From DASYKT01 sp035995185 (lineage in GTDB: Bacteria; Acidobacteriota; Blastocatellia; Pyrinomonadales; Pyrinomonadaceae): a stretch of DNA of 64,000 bases. Every line of letters begins with the position of its first letter. The stretch's first letter is position 1. Of the stretch, positions 43,587 through 51,116 are shown in pieces. Both the position numbers and the translations under genes were made by a program. The notes below the pieces were generated by a model, which did not search any database, had not been told where the DNA came from, and worked only from the letters and a program-made list of their open reading frames with translations. The stretch spans positions 1-64,000 of the forward strand of contig DASYKT010000041.1 in assembly GCA_035995185.1 (NCBI GenBank), in the 5' to 3' direction.

Positions 43587-44627
43587 TTAGAACCGATCAA
43601 TCACCGTCACCCCTGTTGACGAAAACGAATTCATATTAACAAGTTCATCCGCAGATTCTTCCAGAGAAATAGTTTTCCCGATCAATTTCTGCGGCTGCAG
43701 TTTTCCTGAAACTATCATCGCAAGCATTTCGGGGTATTTGTGCGCCTGCATTCCGTGGCTGCCGATAATTTCGAGTTCGCGGCCGATGACGAGATCCATC
43801 GGGACGGAAGTTTTGTGCTGCCCGCTTTCCATTATCCCGACCTGAATATGCTTGCCGCGTTTGCGCAAAGAAGATATCGAATCAAAACATAGCTGCGGAT
43901 GCCCGAGCGCGTCGAGCGAGACGTGCGCTCCGCCGCCGGTGATGTCTTTTACGGCCTCGATAATGTTCGGTGTTTCGGCGGAATTTATCGTCGCAAAAGC
44001 GCCGATCGAACCGGCCAGTTCCAGCTTGTCATTCGCTATATCTATCGCCACCACTTTTGCGCCCAGCGCTGCGGCTATCATCACCGCCGAAAGCCCGACA
44101 CCGCCGCAGCCCCAAACCGCAACCCATTGATCCGGCGATACTTTGCCTTGTTCTGCCACCGCGCGAAACGAAGTGATAAAACGGCAGCCCAGGCTCGACG
44201 CGGTGACAAAATCTATTTCTTCCGGCAGGCGAACAAGATTCGTATCGGCATAGTCGATCGCCACATATTCGGCGAACGCTCCCCAGTGCGTAAAGCCCGG
44301 TTGGAATTGACGATCGCAAATTTGTTGATTACCCGAAATGCATTGCAGGCAGCTGCCGCATCCGCAAACGAAAGGCAGCGTCACACGGTCGCCGATCCGC
44401 CGGTTTTTTACGTTTTTGCCAACCGCTTCGACCGTGCCGGCGAGCTCGTGTCCCGGAACGTGCGGCAGTTTGATATCGGGATCGTTGCCCATCCAACCGT
44501 GCCAGTCGCTGCGACAAATGCCGCACGCTTTCACGGCGATCACCACGCCATCTTCGGATGGAGTCGGATCCACAACGGTTTCGATCGTCAGAGGTTGTTG
44601 GAATTGTTGGTAGACGGCAGCGCGCAT
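43587..44627 (-). CDS. Zinc-dependent alcohol dehydrogenase
   Basis: A medium-chain dehydrogenase of 346 residues. The catalytic zinc Cys is in ACGICRSDWHGWMG. The structural zinc lobe has four Cys in CGCGSCLQCISGNQQIC. The NAD(P) Rossmann motif is WGCGGVGLSAVMIAAALGA with VVAIDIA. HVPGHELAGTVEAVG carries another zinc-region His. The substrate cannot be told from sequence; relatives act on simple alcohols or on (R,R)-butanediol/sorbitol types. Not in an operon; it is separated from dnaJ by about 200 bp with a hairpin. Confidence 0.92.
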   Translation of the reverse strand: MRAAVYQQFQQPLTIETVVDPTPSEDGVVIAVKACGICRSDWHGWMGNDPDIKLPHVPGHELAGTVEAVGKNVKNRRIGDRVTLPFVCGCGSCLQCISGNQQICDRQFQPGFTHWGAFAEYVAIDYADTNLVRLPEEIDFVTASSLGCRFITSFRAVAEQGKVSPDQWVAVWGCGGVGLSAVMIAAALGAKVVAIDIANDKLELAGSIGAFATINSAETPNIIEAVKDITGGGAHVSLDALGHPQLCFDSISSLRKRGKHIQVGIMESGQHKTSVPMDLVIGRELEIIGSHGMQAHKYPEMLAMIVSGKLQPQKLIGKTISLEESADELVNMNSFSSTGVTVIDRF

Positions 44628-44717
44628 AATCTCTCAGTTATCATCTTTGATCTGTCATCTATTCCGGAATAGATCGGAACTGATAGATTATAGATGAAAG
44701 ATAGTTTAAAGCTAAAA

Positions 44718-44781
44718 AACAACGAATTTCGCAAATTAACTCAAATCAGTTTGTTTGAGAAATTTCGTGAAATTCGTTGTT
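44718..44781. repeat. Inverted repeat between adh and dnaJ
   Basis: AACAACGAATTTC (44718-44730) and GAAATTCGTTGTT (44769-44781) are exact 13-bp arms; pairing continues imperfectly inward (CTCAAA/TTTGAG). It lies downstream of dnaJ and may help end its transcript. Confidence 0.75.
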
Positions 44782-44828
44782 AGATTTCGATCGAGAAACA
44801 CGCTCCATAATTGTCGCGTTTCTGCCTG

Positions 44829-45935
44829 TTACCCGAAAATATTCCGCACTTTATCCATAAAGGATTCGTCGGCGAAATCGGTGTCTTCGATCTCGGCGAG
44901 CTGCTCGAGGAGTTTTCGTTGCTCGCGGGTCAGGGTCTTTGGCGTTACCAGCGAGACGGCGACGAAAAGATCGCCTTTGCCGCGCCCGCCCAGATTGGGC
45001 AGTCCATGGCCTTTTAAGCGGAAAACAGTACCGGTTTGCGTACCGGCGGGAATTTTCAGGTTTTCCTCGCTGTCCAGGGTCTTAATGCCGATCTCCGCGC
45101 CGAGCGCCGCCTGCGCAAAGGAAACCGGGACCGAAGCGTAAAGATTCGCGCCCTGGCGTTCAAAGCTCTCGTGCTCGGCGACGTGAATTACGACGTAGAG
45201 ATCGCCTGCTGGTCCGCCGCCCACACCGCCTTCGCCTTCGCCGATGATCCGCAGCCGCGAGCCGGTTTCCACCCCGGCCGGAATTTTCACTTCCAGGTTC
45301 CTTGTTTTCTCAACCCGTCCCTCGCCGCGGCAAACCGGGCAGGGTGTTTTAATTATCTGGCCGCTGCCCCGGCACTGGCCGCAGGTGCGGGCGACCGAGA
45401 AAAATCCCTGCTGGTAACGCACCTGTCCGGCGCCTTCACAGGTGGGGCAGGTTTCCGGCTGCGTGTCTTTGGCGGCGCCGCGCCCGTTACACTCTTCGCA
45501 AGTTTCCAGCCGCGGAATGCGCATCTGTTCCGCCTTGCCGGTGGCGGTTTCCTCCAGAGTTATCTCAAGGTCGTAGCGCAGGTCGGAACCGCGCTGCGCG
45601 CTGGAACGCCGCTGGCCGCGGCCCGCTCCGCTAAACATATCGCCGAAACCGAAGAGATCGAAAATGTCTTCGATATTTGAAAAACCGGGATCGAACCCGC
45701 CCGCGCCGCTGCCGACGCCCTGGTGCCCGAAGCGGTCATAACGGGCGCGTTTTTCACCATCGGAAAGCACCGAATAAGCTTCGGCCGCTTCCTTGAACTT
45801 GTCCTCGGCTTCCTTGTCGCCGGGGTTTTTGTCGGGATGATGCTTGATCGCCAGCTTGCGATAGGAAGTTTTGATCTCCTGATCGCTGGCGGTTTTGCTT
45901 ACTTCCAGTATTTCGTAATAATCGCGTTTGCTCAT
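44829..45935 (-). CDS. dnaJ: Chaperone DnaJ
   Basis: The Hsp40 partner of DnaK, 368 residues. It has an N-terminal J domain with HHPDKNPG (HPD motif), a Gly/Phe region (about 75-110) and a cysteine-rich zinc domain with four CxxCxGxG motifs: CEECNGRG, CPTCEGAG, CGQCRGSG and CPVCRGEG. The C-terminal substrate-binding domains follow. It is the last gene of hrcA-grpE-dnaK-dnaJ, 214 bp after dnaK with a palindrome in between. Confidence 0.97.
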   Translation of the reverse strand: MSKRDYYEILEVSKTASDQEIKTSYRKLAIKHHPDKNPGDKEAEDKFKEAAEAYSVLSDGEKRARYDRFGHQGVGSGAGGFDPGFSNIEDIFDLFGFGDMFSGAGRGQRRSSAQRGSDLRYDLEITLEETATGKAEQMRIPRLETCEECNGRGAAKDTQPETCPTCEGAGQVRYQQGFFSVARTCGQCRGSGQIIKTPCPVCRGEGRVEKTRNLEVKIPAGVETGSRLRIIGEGEGGVGGGPAGDLYVVIHVAEHESFERQGANLYASVPVSFAQAALGAEIGIKTLDSEENLKIPAGTQTGTVFRLKGHGLPNLGGRGKGDLFVAVSLVTPKTLTREQRKLLEQLAEIEDTDFADESFMDKVRNIFG

Positions 45936-45967
45936 AAATCGGTGGTCAATGCCGGTAGTTATTCTTA

Positions 45968-46051
45968 GTGTATTTCGTGTGTTTCGTGGTTCAGTCTTTA
46001 GCGATTTTCAATAATCCAACCGGAGTTAACCACGAAACACACGAAATACAC
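45968..46051. repeat. Perfect 24-bp inverted repeat between dnaK and dnaJ
   Basis: Arms at 45968-45991 (GTGTATTTCGTGTGTTTCGT and on) and 46028-46051 are exact complements with a 36-nt loop. The words match those of the hairpin at 37238. It could dampen read-through from dnaK into dnaJ. Confidence 0.85.
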
Positions 46052-46149
46052 CAAACAATCACGCGGCCACTGACAAAAGAACGTCAGCCCACATGATGAA
46101 CTGACGTCCCTTAATTCTAACGGTACTTACCGTATTTTTTCAAGCTTCG

Positions 46150-47958
46150 TTAAACCGAAACATTTAACAGCGCTGAAGTCAGGATGTTAGCCGACAATTC
46201 GATCTCGCCTAAGGCCAGGCGCACATCGTTGACATCCTCGTTTTGCGCCGCCATCGTGGCTTTAGTGACCGCATCGGCGACTTTCTTCTGGTCGTCTTCG
46301 CTGAGCGAACCGCCAAATTCAGCCATTGCTTTCTGCGTGTTCTTGATCAGCGTATCGAGCCGGTTTTTCAACATTATCAGTTCTTTTGAGTGACGGTCCT
46401 GATCGGCAAGCGTTTCAGATTCCATGATCAGCTTGTCGATCTCGTCCGGCGCCAGGCCCGAAGAAGGCGTGACCTGCATCGCCTGTTCGAGGCCCGTCAT
46501 TTTGTCCTTGGCGGAAACATTGACGATACCGTTGGCGTCGATTTCGAAAGTTACTTCGATCTGCGGTACGCCGCGCGCTGCCGGCGGAATTCCGACCAGG
46601 TCGAATTTGCCGAGCGAGCGGTTGCCGGCGGCAACTTCGCGTTCGCCCTGCAGGATGTGTATTTCCACCGTCGACTGATTGTCGACCACGGTGGTGAATG
46701 TCATCGTGTTCTTGAGCGGGATGGTTGAGTTGCGCGCGATCAGTTTGACGAACAAACCGCCGCGGGTTTCCAATCCCAAACTAAGGGGCAGCACGTCCAG
46801 CAGCACGATATCTTTGACATCGCCGGTCAGCACGCCGCCCTGAATGGCGGAACCCATCGAAACCACTTCGTCAGGATTGATCTCCGACGAAGGTTCTTTA
46901 CCGAAAAGTTCGGTCACGGTTTGCGTTACGATCGGCGAACGGGTCTGCCCGCCGACGAGGATGACCTTATCGATATCGGCAGGCTGCAATTTTGCATCCC
47001 ACAAAGCTTTCTGGCAGGGTTCGACGGTCGATTCCACCAGGTCGCTTACCAGCTGCTCAAATTTTTCGCGCGTCAGCGTGGCATTGATGTGTTTCGGCCC
47101 GCTGGCGTCCGCCGCGATAAACGGCAGGTTGATGTTGGTCTCCGTCACTGACGAGAGTTCGCACTTGGCCCTTTCCGCCGCTTCTTTTAAGCGCTGCAGA
47201 GCCAGGCGGTCGCCGGAAAGATCGATGCCGGCTTCCGTTTTGAAATTTTCCAGGATCCAATCGATGATGCGCTGGTCGAAATCTTCACCGCCGAGGAAGG
47301 TGTTTCCGGAAGTGGAAAGCACTTCGAAAACGCCGTCGTTGATCTCGAGGATCGTGATATCGAACGTTCCGCCGCCAAGGTCATATACGGCGACCTTCTC
47401 ATTACGATTCTTGCCGAAACCATAGGCCAGCGCGGCGGCCGTCGGTTCGTTGATGATGCGTTCGACGTTGAGGCCGGCGATCTTGCCCGCGTCGCGGGTC
47501 GCCTGGCGCTGCATATCGTCAAAATACGCGGGCACGGTGATGATGGCTTCACTGACCGTGTCGCCCAAAAATTCTTCCGCGGCGGCTTTTAAGCGCTGGA
47601 GCAAAATAGCGGATATTTCCGGCGGGCTATAGGTGCGTTCCATCACCTTGATGTGGCCGTCGCCGTTGCCTGATTCGACGATCTCAAAAGGCACGGTCGT
47701 GCGCATTTTTTCGACCTCCGGCGAATTGTATTTACGGCCGATCAATCGCTTGACGGCGTAAAGGGTATTCGTCGGGTTGGTCACGGCCTGGCGCTTGGCT
47801 ATCTGGCCGACCAGGCGTTCGCCTTTTTCGGTGAAACCGACTACCGATGGAGTGGTCCGGGCACCTTCCTTGTTGGGAATTATCTGAACTGCGCCACCTT
47901 CCAGGACTGACATACAGCAATTCGTGGTGCCTAGGTCTATTCCGATTACTTTACTCAT
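46150..47958 (-). CDS. dnaK: Chaperone DnaK (Hsp70), with short C-terminal lid
   Basis: The ATP-dependent chaperone, 602 residues. Nucleotide-binding motifs are IGIDLGTTNCCMSVLEG at the start, VYDLGGGTFDITILE and ILVGGQTRSPIV. The peptide-binding domain (LLDVLPLSLGLETRGG) follows. The C terminus stops at ILTSALLNVSV, about 35 residues short of the usual length, lacking the disordered tail and EEVD-like end. grpE lies 66 bp upstream. Confidence 0.97.
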   Translation of the reverse strand: MSKVIGIDLGTTNCCMSVLEGGAVQIIPNKEGARTTPSVVGFTEKGERLVGQIAKRQAVTNPTNTLYAVKRLIGRKYNSPEVEKMRTTVPFEIVESGNGDGHIKVMERTYSPPEISAILLQRLKAAAEEFLGDTVSEAIITVPAYFDDMQRQATRDAGKIAGLNVERIINEPTAAALAYGFGKNRNEKVAVYDLGGGTFDITILEINDGVFEVLSTSGNTFLGGEDFDQRIIDWILENFKTEAGIDLSGDRLALQRLKEAAERAKCELSSVTETNINLPFIAADASGPKHINATLTREKFEQLVSDLVESTVEPCQKALWDAKLQPADIDKVILVGGQTRSPIVTQTVTELFGKEPSSEINPDEVVSMGSAIQGGVLTGDVKDIVLLDVLPLSLGLETRGGLFVKLIARNSTIPLKNTMTFTTVVDNQSTVEIHILQGEREVAAGNRSLGKFDLVGIPPAARGVPQIEVTFEIDANGIVNVSAKDKMTGLEQAMQVTPSSGLAPDEIDKLIMESETLADQDRHSKELIMLKNRLDTLIKNTQKAMAEFGGSLSEDDQKKVADAVTKATMAAQNEDVNDVRLALGEIELSANILTSALLNVSV

Positions 47959-48024
47959 AACATTTTTTACCTGTCTTTAGGGGTTTGACTGCGGGGTTAA
48001 AACGGGGAAGGATTTAGAAGACAT

Positions 48025-48858
48025 TTATTCTTCGCTTTCATTTTCCGAAGGAATACCCGGTTCATCGGATACTGACTCTTCCTCGGATAAAGATCCTTCG
48101 GCGCTGGTTTGTACTTTGACGGCGTTGGGCGCCATCGAAACTTTTACCATTGCCGGGCGGACCACTTTTTTGCCGATCTTGTAACCGGTCAAAATTTCTT
48201 CGATCACGGTGCCGGGTTCTTTTTCGCCATCTTCGGCGGTGGCGACGGCTTCGTGAAAATGGGGGTCAAAGGGCTGCCCCAGGGGCGCGATAGGCTGCAG
48301 ACCCATCTCTATCAAAACATCGGTTAACTGGTGGCTTACCAGCAGGATACCCTCGATGAAGAGGTCAAATTCCTTGCTCTTTTCCGCGACCTGCTCGGCC
48401 GATCCCAGCGCGCGGCTGAGATTATCCACGACCGGCAGCATCTGGGCGGAAAGCTTTCCTAAAATGTTTTCAAACGTTTCGCTGCGCTCGCGTTCGGTGC
48501 GCTTGCGGAAACTATCAAAATCGTTTTGCCGGCGCTGCAAAAGGGTGCGCAGATCGCCGCGTTCTTCCTCGAGACCGGAAACCTTTAACTGTAATTTCTG
48601 CAATTCCTGGGCAGAGGCCCGGTCACTGGCCGGATTATTTTTCGGCTCGGGTGCGGCGAAAGTTTCCAGGGCGAATTCTTCCGTGGCGCTTTGCGCTTCG
48701 CTCGTCGATTGGGTGTCGTCGAAAGAGTCTTCGAACTCAACCACCAGATCGTCTGAGATCGAAAGATTCTTTTCCGCTTCCTCGAGTTCCTTTAGAAAAT
48801 CGTCAAAGGATTCAAGCCCGTTAGCAGATTCATCTTTTAAATTTTGCTCAAGACTCAT
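48025..48858 (-). CDS. grpE: Nucleotide exchange factor GrpE
   Basis: GrpE releases ADP from DnaK. The start is the ATG at 48858 (MSLEQNLKDESANG). The 40-residue extension to 48978 is rejected because it is encoded by the repeat at 48889-48996. The 277-residue protein has an acidic, low-complexity N terminus, a coiled coil (about 90-150, RRQNDFDSFRKRTERERSE), and the GrpE core MGLQPIAPLGQPFDPHFHEAVA with GYKIGKKVVRPAMVKVS. It is longer than the usual 200 residues because of its N-terminal and C-terminal acidic parts. Confidence 0.94.
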   Translation of the reverse strand: MSLEQNLKDESANGLESFDDFLKELEEAEKNLSISDDLVVEFEDSFDDTQSTSEAQSATEEFALETFAAPEPKNNPASDRASAQELQKLQLKVSGLEEERGDLRTLLQRRQNDFDSFRKRTERERSETFENILGKLSAQMLPVVDNLSRALGSAEQVAEKSKEFDLFIEGILLVSHQLTDVLIEMGLQPIAPLGQPFDPHFHEAVATAEDGEKEPGTVIEEILTGYKIGKKVVRPAMVKVSMAPNAVKVQTSAEGSLSEEESVSDEPGIPSENESEE

Positions 48859-48888
48859 GTTTATTTTTCTGACCTTTAATGGACAATT

Positions 48889-48996
48889 TGTAGCGCCGGC
48901 GTCTCGCCGGCTGTCGTGAAGGCGTCTCGCCTTCACTCTTTTATCAATGCGAGCGCGGGACGCACTCGCGACAGCCACCGTGACGGTGGCGATACA
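48889..48996. repeat. Modular multi-hairpin element in the hrcA-grpE gap
   Basis: The 108-bp element begins TGTAGCGCC and ends GGCGATACA. It contains GCCGGCG TCT CGCCGGC and GCCACCG TCA CGGTGGC (self-complementary modules), an inverted GGCTGTCG/CGACAGCC pair, and GTGAAGGCG/CGCCTTCAC. The two ends share a frame but use different paired bases, so pairing is conserved while sequence is not. Confidence 0.8.
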
Positions 48997-49000
48997 TAGA

Positions 49001-50128
49001 TTATGAGTTAGGTGAGGTGTCGCTCATACTTTTCTCAAGCATTTTGGCCACGTAACCGACGATGGCGATGATCCGCGCATATTCGATACGAGTGGGACCC
49101 AAAACACTAAGCATGCCCGCGGTGGAGCTGTTTTCGAAGCGATAGGGCGCGGTAATGAGCGCGCAGTTTCGCAGTGAAGGGGCGGCGTTTTCCTGGCCGA
49201 TAACGACCCGGACATTGCCGCTGAGATTGGCATCGCGGTCGATACATTCATTTAGTATCTGCACCAGCCGCGATCTTTCTTCGATGGTGGAAAGCAGCTC
49301 GCGAAGCCTGCCCACATCTCCGGCAAAATCGGATTTTGCCAAAATATGCGAAGTTCCTTCGACATAAACTTCACCGATCGAATCTTCTTCGTCCTCGATA
49401 CTGCCGCAGCAAAGTATCATTGCGTTCTGCAGCAGCCTGTCGTACAGGGCTTTTTCCTCGTGCATCCGCCGCAGAATTTCGCCGCGGATCTCAGCCAGGC
49501 TTTTGCCCTGAAATTCGATATTCAAATATCTGGCCGCGCTTTCAAGTTCCTCCGCCAGAAACGGTTCTTTCAGCCGGATGATCTTGTTGTGCACGATGTT
49601 CGGCGCGGATACTAAAACTACCAGCACCTTTTTGTCAGGCAGGCTGACAAATTCGATGTGCTGCAAGCGGTCCTGCGCCAGGGAAGGCGAAACCACTATG
49701 CCGATGTTTTGCGAGATGCCGGACAAAAGACGGGAAGTTTTTTCCATCACATTGTCCGTCGACTCCTGAGACCCTAACGGCATAAACCCGAAAGATCTGT
49801 TGATCAGATCGAGATCGCTGCCGGAAAGGCTCAAAACACCCATCAAATTATCAACATAAAAGCGATACCCTTTGTCGGTCGGCACGCGGCCGGCCGATGT
49901 ATGGGGCTGCTCTACAAATCCCGCTTCCTCCAGATCTCCCATCAGGTTTCGGATCGTTGCTGAGCTCCAACCGGCTGCTCTGGCAAATTTTTCCGCCACC
50001 GTGCTCGAACCAACCGGCTCTCCGGTCAATAAATGCTCTTTGATCACCGCCGAAAGCACAGCCTCCCTGCGGTTTGAAGGTAAGATCTGATCTGGAAGAG
50101 AGCTGAAATTTGAGGTCTTAAAGGACAT
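49001..50128 (-). CDS. hrcA: Heat-inducible transcription repressor HrcA
   Basis: HrcA represses heat-shock operons through the CIRCE operator. The 375-residue protein has an N-terminal winged helix (AVLSAVIKEHLLTGEPVGSS and SSATIRNLMGDLEEAGFV) and the HrcA core with GRVPTDKGYRFYVDNLM and VRVVIGQENAAPSLRNCALI. It heads grpE-dnaK-dnaJ. No CIRCE (TTAGCACTC-N9-GAGTGCTAA) is visible upstream of it or of dnaK, so regulation must use another site. Confidence 0.95.
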   Translation of the reverse strand: MSFKTSNFSSLPDQILPSNRREAVLSAVIKEHLLTGEPVGSSTVAEKFARAAGWSSATIRNLMGDLEEAGFVEQPHTSAGRVPTDKGYRFYVDNLMGVLSLSGSDLDLINRSFGFMPLGSQESTDNVMEKTSRLLSGISQNIGIVVSPSLAQDRLQHIEFVSLPDKKVLVVLVSAPNIVHNKIIRLKEPFLAEELESAARYLNIEFQGKSLAEIRGEILRRMHEEKALYDRLLQNAMILCCGSIEDEEDSIGEVYVEGTSHILAKSDFAGDVGRLRELLSTIEERSRLVQILNECIDRDANLSGNVRVVIGQENAAPSLRNCALITAPYRFENSSTAGMLSVLGPTRIEYARIIAIVGYVAKMLEKSMSDTSPNS

Positions 50129-50184
50129 TATGTGCGAAAAGCAAGCATATCCTTTGGCAGATATACTCCTGCCCCTTTAAAATG

Positions 50185-50212
50185 AATATCATTTTGACAG
50201 GGAAAATGTCAA
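50185..50212 (-). promoter_or_regulatory. Candidate hrcA promoter with TTGACA-N7-TGTCAA dyad
   Basis: On the minus strand TTGACA (50212-50207), a 16-nt spacer and GATATT (50190-50185) make a fair promoter 57 bp before the hrcA start. The perfect dyad TTGACA-GGGAAAA-TGTCAA (plus strand 50194-50212) overlaps the -35 box and could be an operator. It also lies 18 bp before the SprT-like gene start. Confidence 0.4.
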
Positions 50213-50229
50213 TATTTATTTGAAAAACA

Positions 50230-50943
50230 ATGATTAACAAGGAAAACCTTCAAACACGGCTCGATTTCATCAAGAATTTTTATATCGCCGCCTTTGAACA
50301 ACCGGGGAAAAAACGGGCCCCGGAAATAGATATCAGGTTTTATCCTTACATCGGGATAAACAATACCATTCGCCTGCGCGATGAGAAAGCCTACATCCGC
50401 TTGTCGGAGTTATTGGCGGACGCACCGCTGTATGTTCACCGGGCGCTGGCCGTCATATTGGTGTCCAAACTCATGCGGCGAAAAATGCCGCCGGGCGCCA
50501 ATCGGCTCTTTAACGATTATATTTTGCAGTCTCATATCCGGGACCGTTCGGAAGAAAGCCGGAAGACAAGGGGGCGTAAGCTCGTGAGCTCGGCCACGGG
50601 GCGCTTTTACGATCTGAACCAGATGTTTGGCCAGCTGAATGAACATTATTTCGGGAACGCATTGCCGAAACCTGTTTTGACGTGGTCGCAAACCAAGACC
50701 CGCCGCATCCTTGGGCATCATGACGCAACGCATGACACCGTCGTCATCAGCAAGAGTCTGGATAACCAGAATGTGCCGGCCTATGTGGTCGAATACATTC
50801 TTTATCACGAACTGCTCCATATAAAACACCCGATAGAAGTGATAAACGGCCGCCAGCGAAAGCATTCGCCCGCATTTAAAAGAGACGAGAAGAAATTTCC
50901 CTACTACGAACAGGCGGAGAGATGGCTGAAATATAATATTTAG
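50230..50943 (+). CDS. SprT-like zinc metalloprotease-fold protein
   Basis: This 237-residue protein has a SprT-like metalloprotease domain. The zinc motif HELLH lies in YILYHELLHIKHPIEVINGRQRKHSPAFKRDE, and the third ligand is probably the His of KHSPAF. Upstream, YDLNQMFGQLNEHYFGNALPKPVLTWS is the typical SprT start. Residues 1-110 are a helical N domain. No zinc-finger tail like that of human SPRTN is present. Function unknown in bacteria; a role in protein quality control or DNA-protein crosslinks is speculation. It is divergent from hrcA. Confidence 0.85.
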   Translation: MINKENLQTRLDFIKNFYIAAFEQPGKKRAPEIDIRFYPYIGINNTIRLRDEKAYIRLSELLADAPLYVHRALAVILVSKLMRRKMPPGANRLFNDYILQSHIRDRSEESRKTRGRKLVSSATGRFYDLNQMFGQLNEHYFGNALPKPVLTWSQTKTRRILGHHDATHDTVVISKSLDNQNVPAYVVEYILYHELLHIKHPIEVINGRQRKHSPAFKRDEKKFPYYEQAERWLKYNI

Positions 50944-50966
50944 TAATGGTGAGGCACTGATTGTTA

Positions 50967-51031
50967 GCCACTAATTACACAAATAACACGAATTAAAGAT
51001 TCTTATTCGTGCTATTTGTGTAATTAGTGGC
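50967..51031. repeat. 27-bp inverted repeat, CCACTAATTACAC family, copy 2
   Basis: Arms 50967-50993 and 51005-51031 match at 26 of 27 positions. GCCACTAATTACACAAATA and the loop AAAGATTCT are shared with the copy at 40713-40786. It lies between the convergent SprT-like and ABC permease genes. Confidence 0.9.
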
Positions 51032-51116
51032 AATTATCAATGACTTATTAGGCAAAGCTACGATAATGATGAAATGTTTTTCTAACTAAGCAACGATCAT
51101 TCACCATCGACCAATC

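Noticed and set aside
43303..43590. Open frame of 95 codons
   Set aside because: It runs through three hairpins and the mobile-like copy B; no ribosome binding site and no protein-like composition.
48859..48978. Longer N terminus for GrpE
   Set aside because: The extra 40 residues are encoded by the hairpin element at 48889-48996 and are Arg/Ala-rich, unlike GrpE.
50129..50229. CIRCE operator before hrcA
   Set aside because: Looked for TTAGCACTC-N9-GAGTGCTAA and close variants; none seen. Only the unrelated TTGACA/TGTCAA dyad is there.
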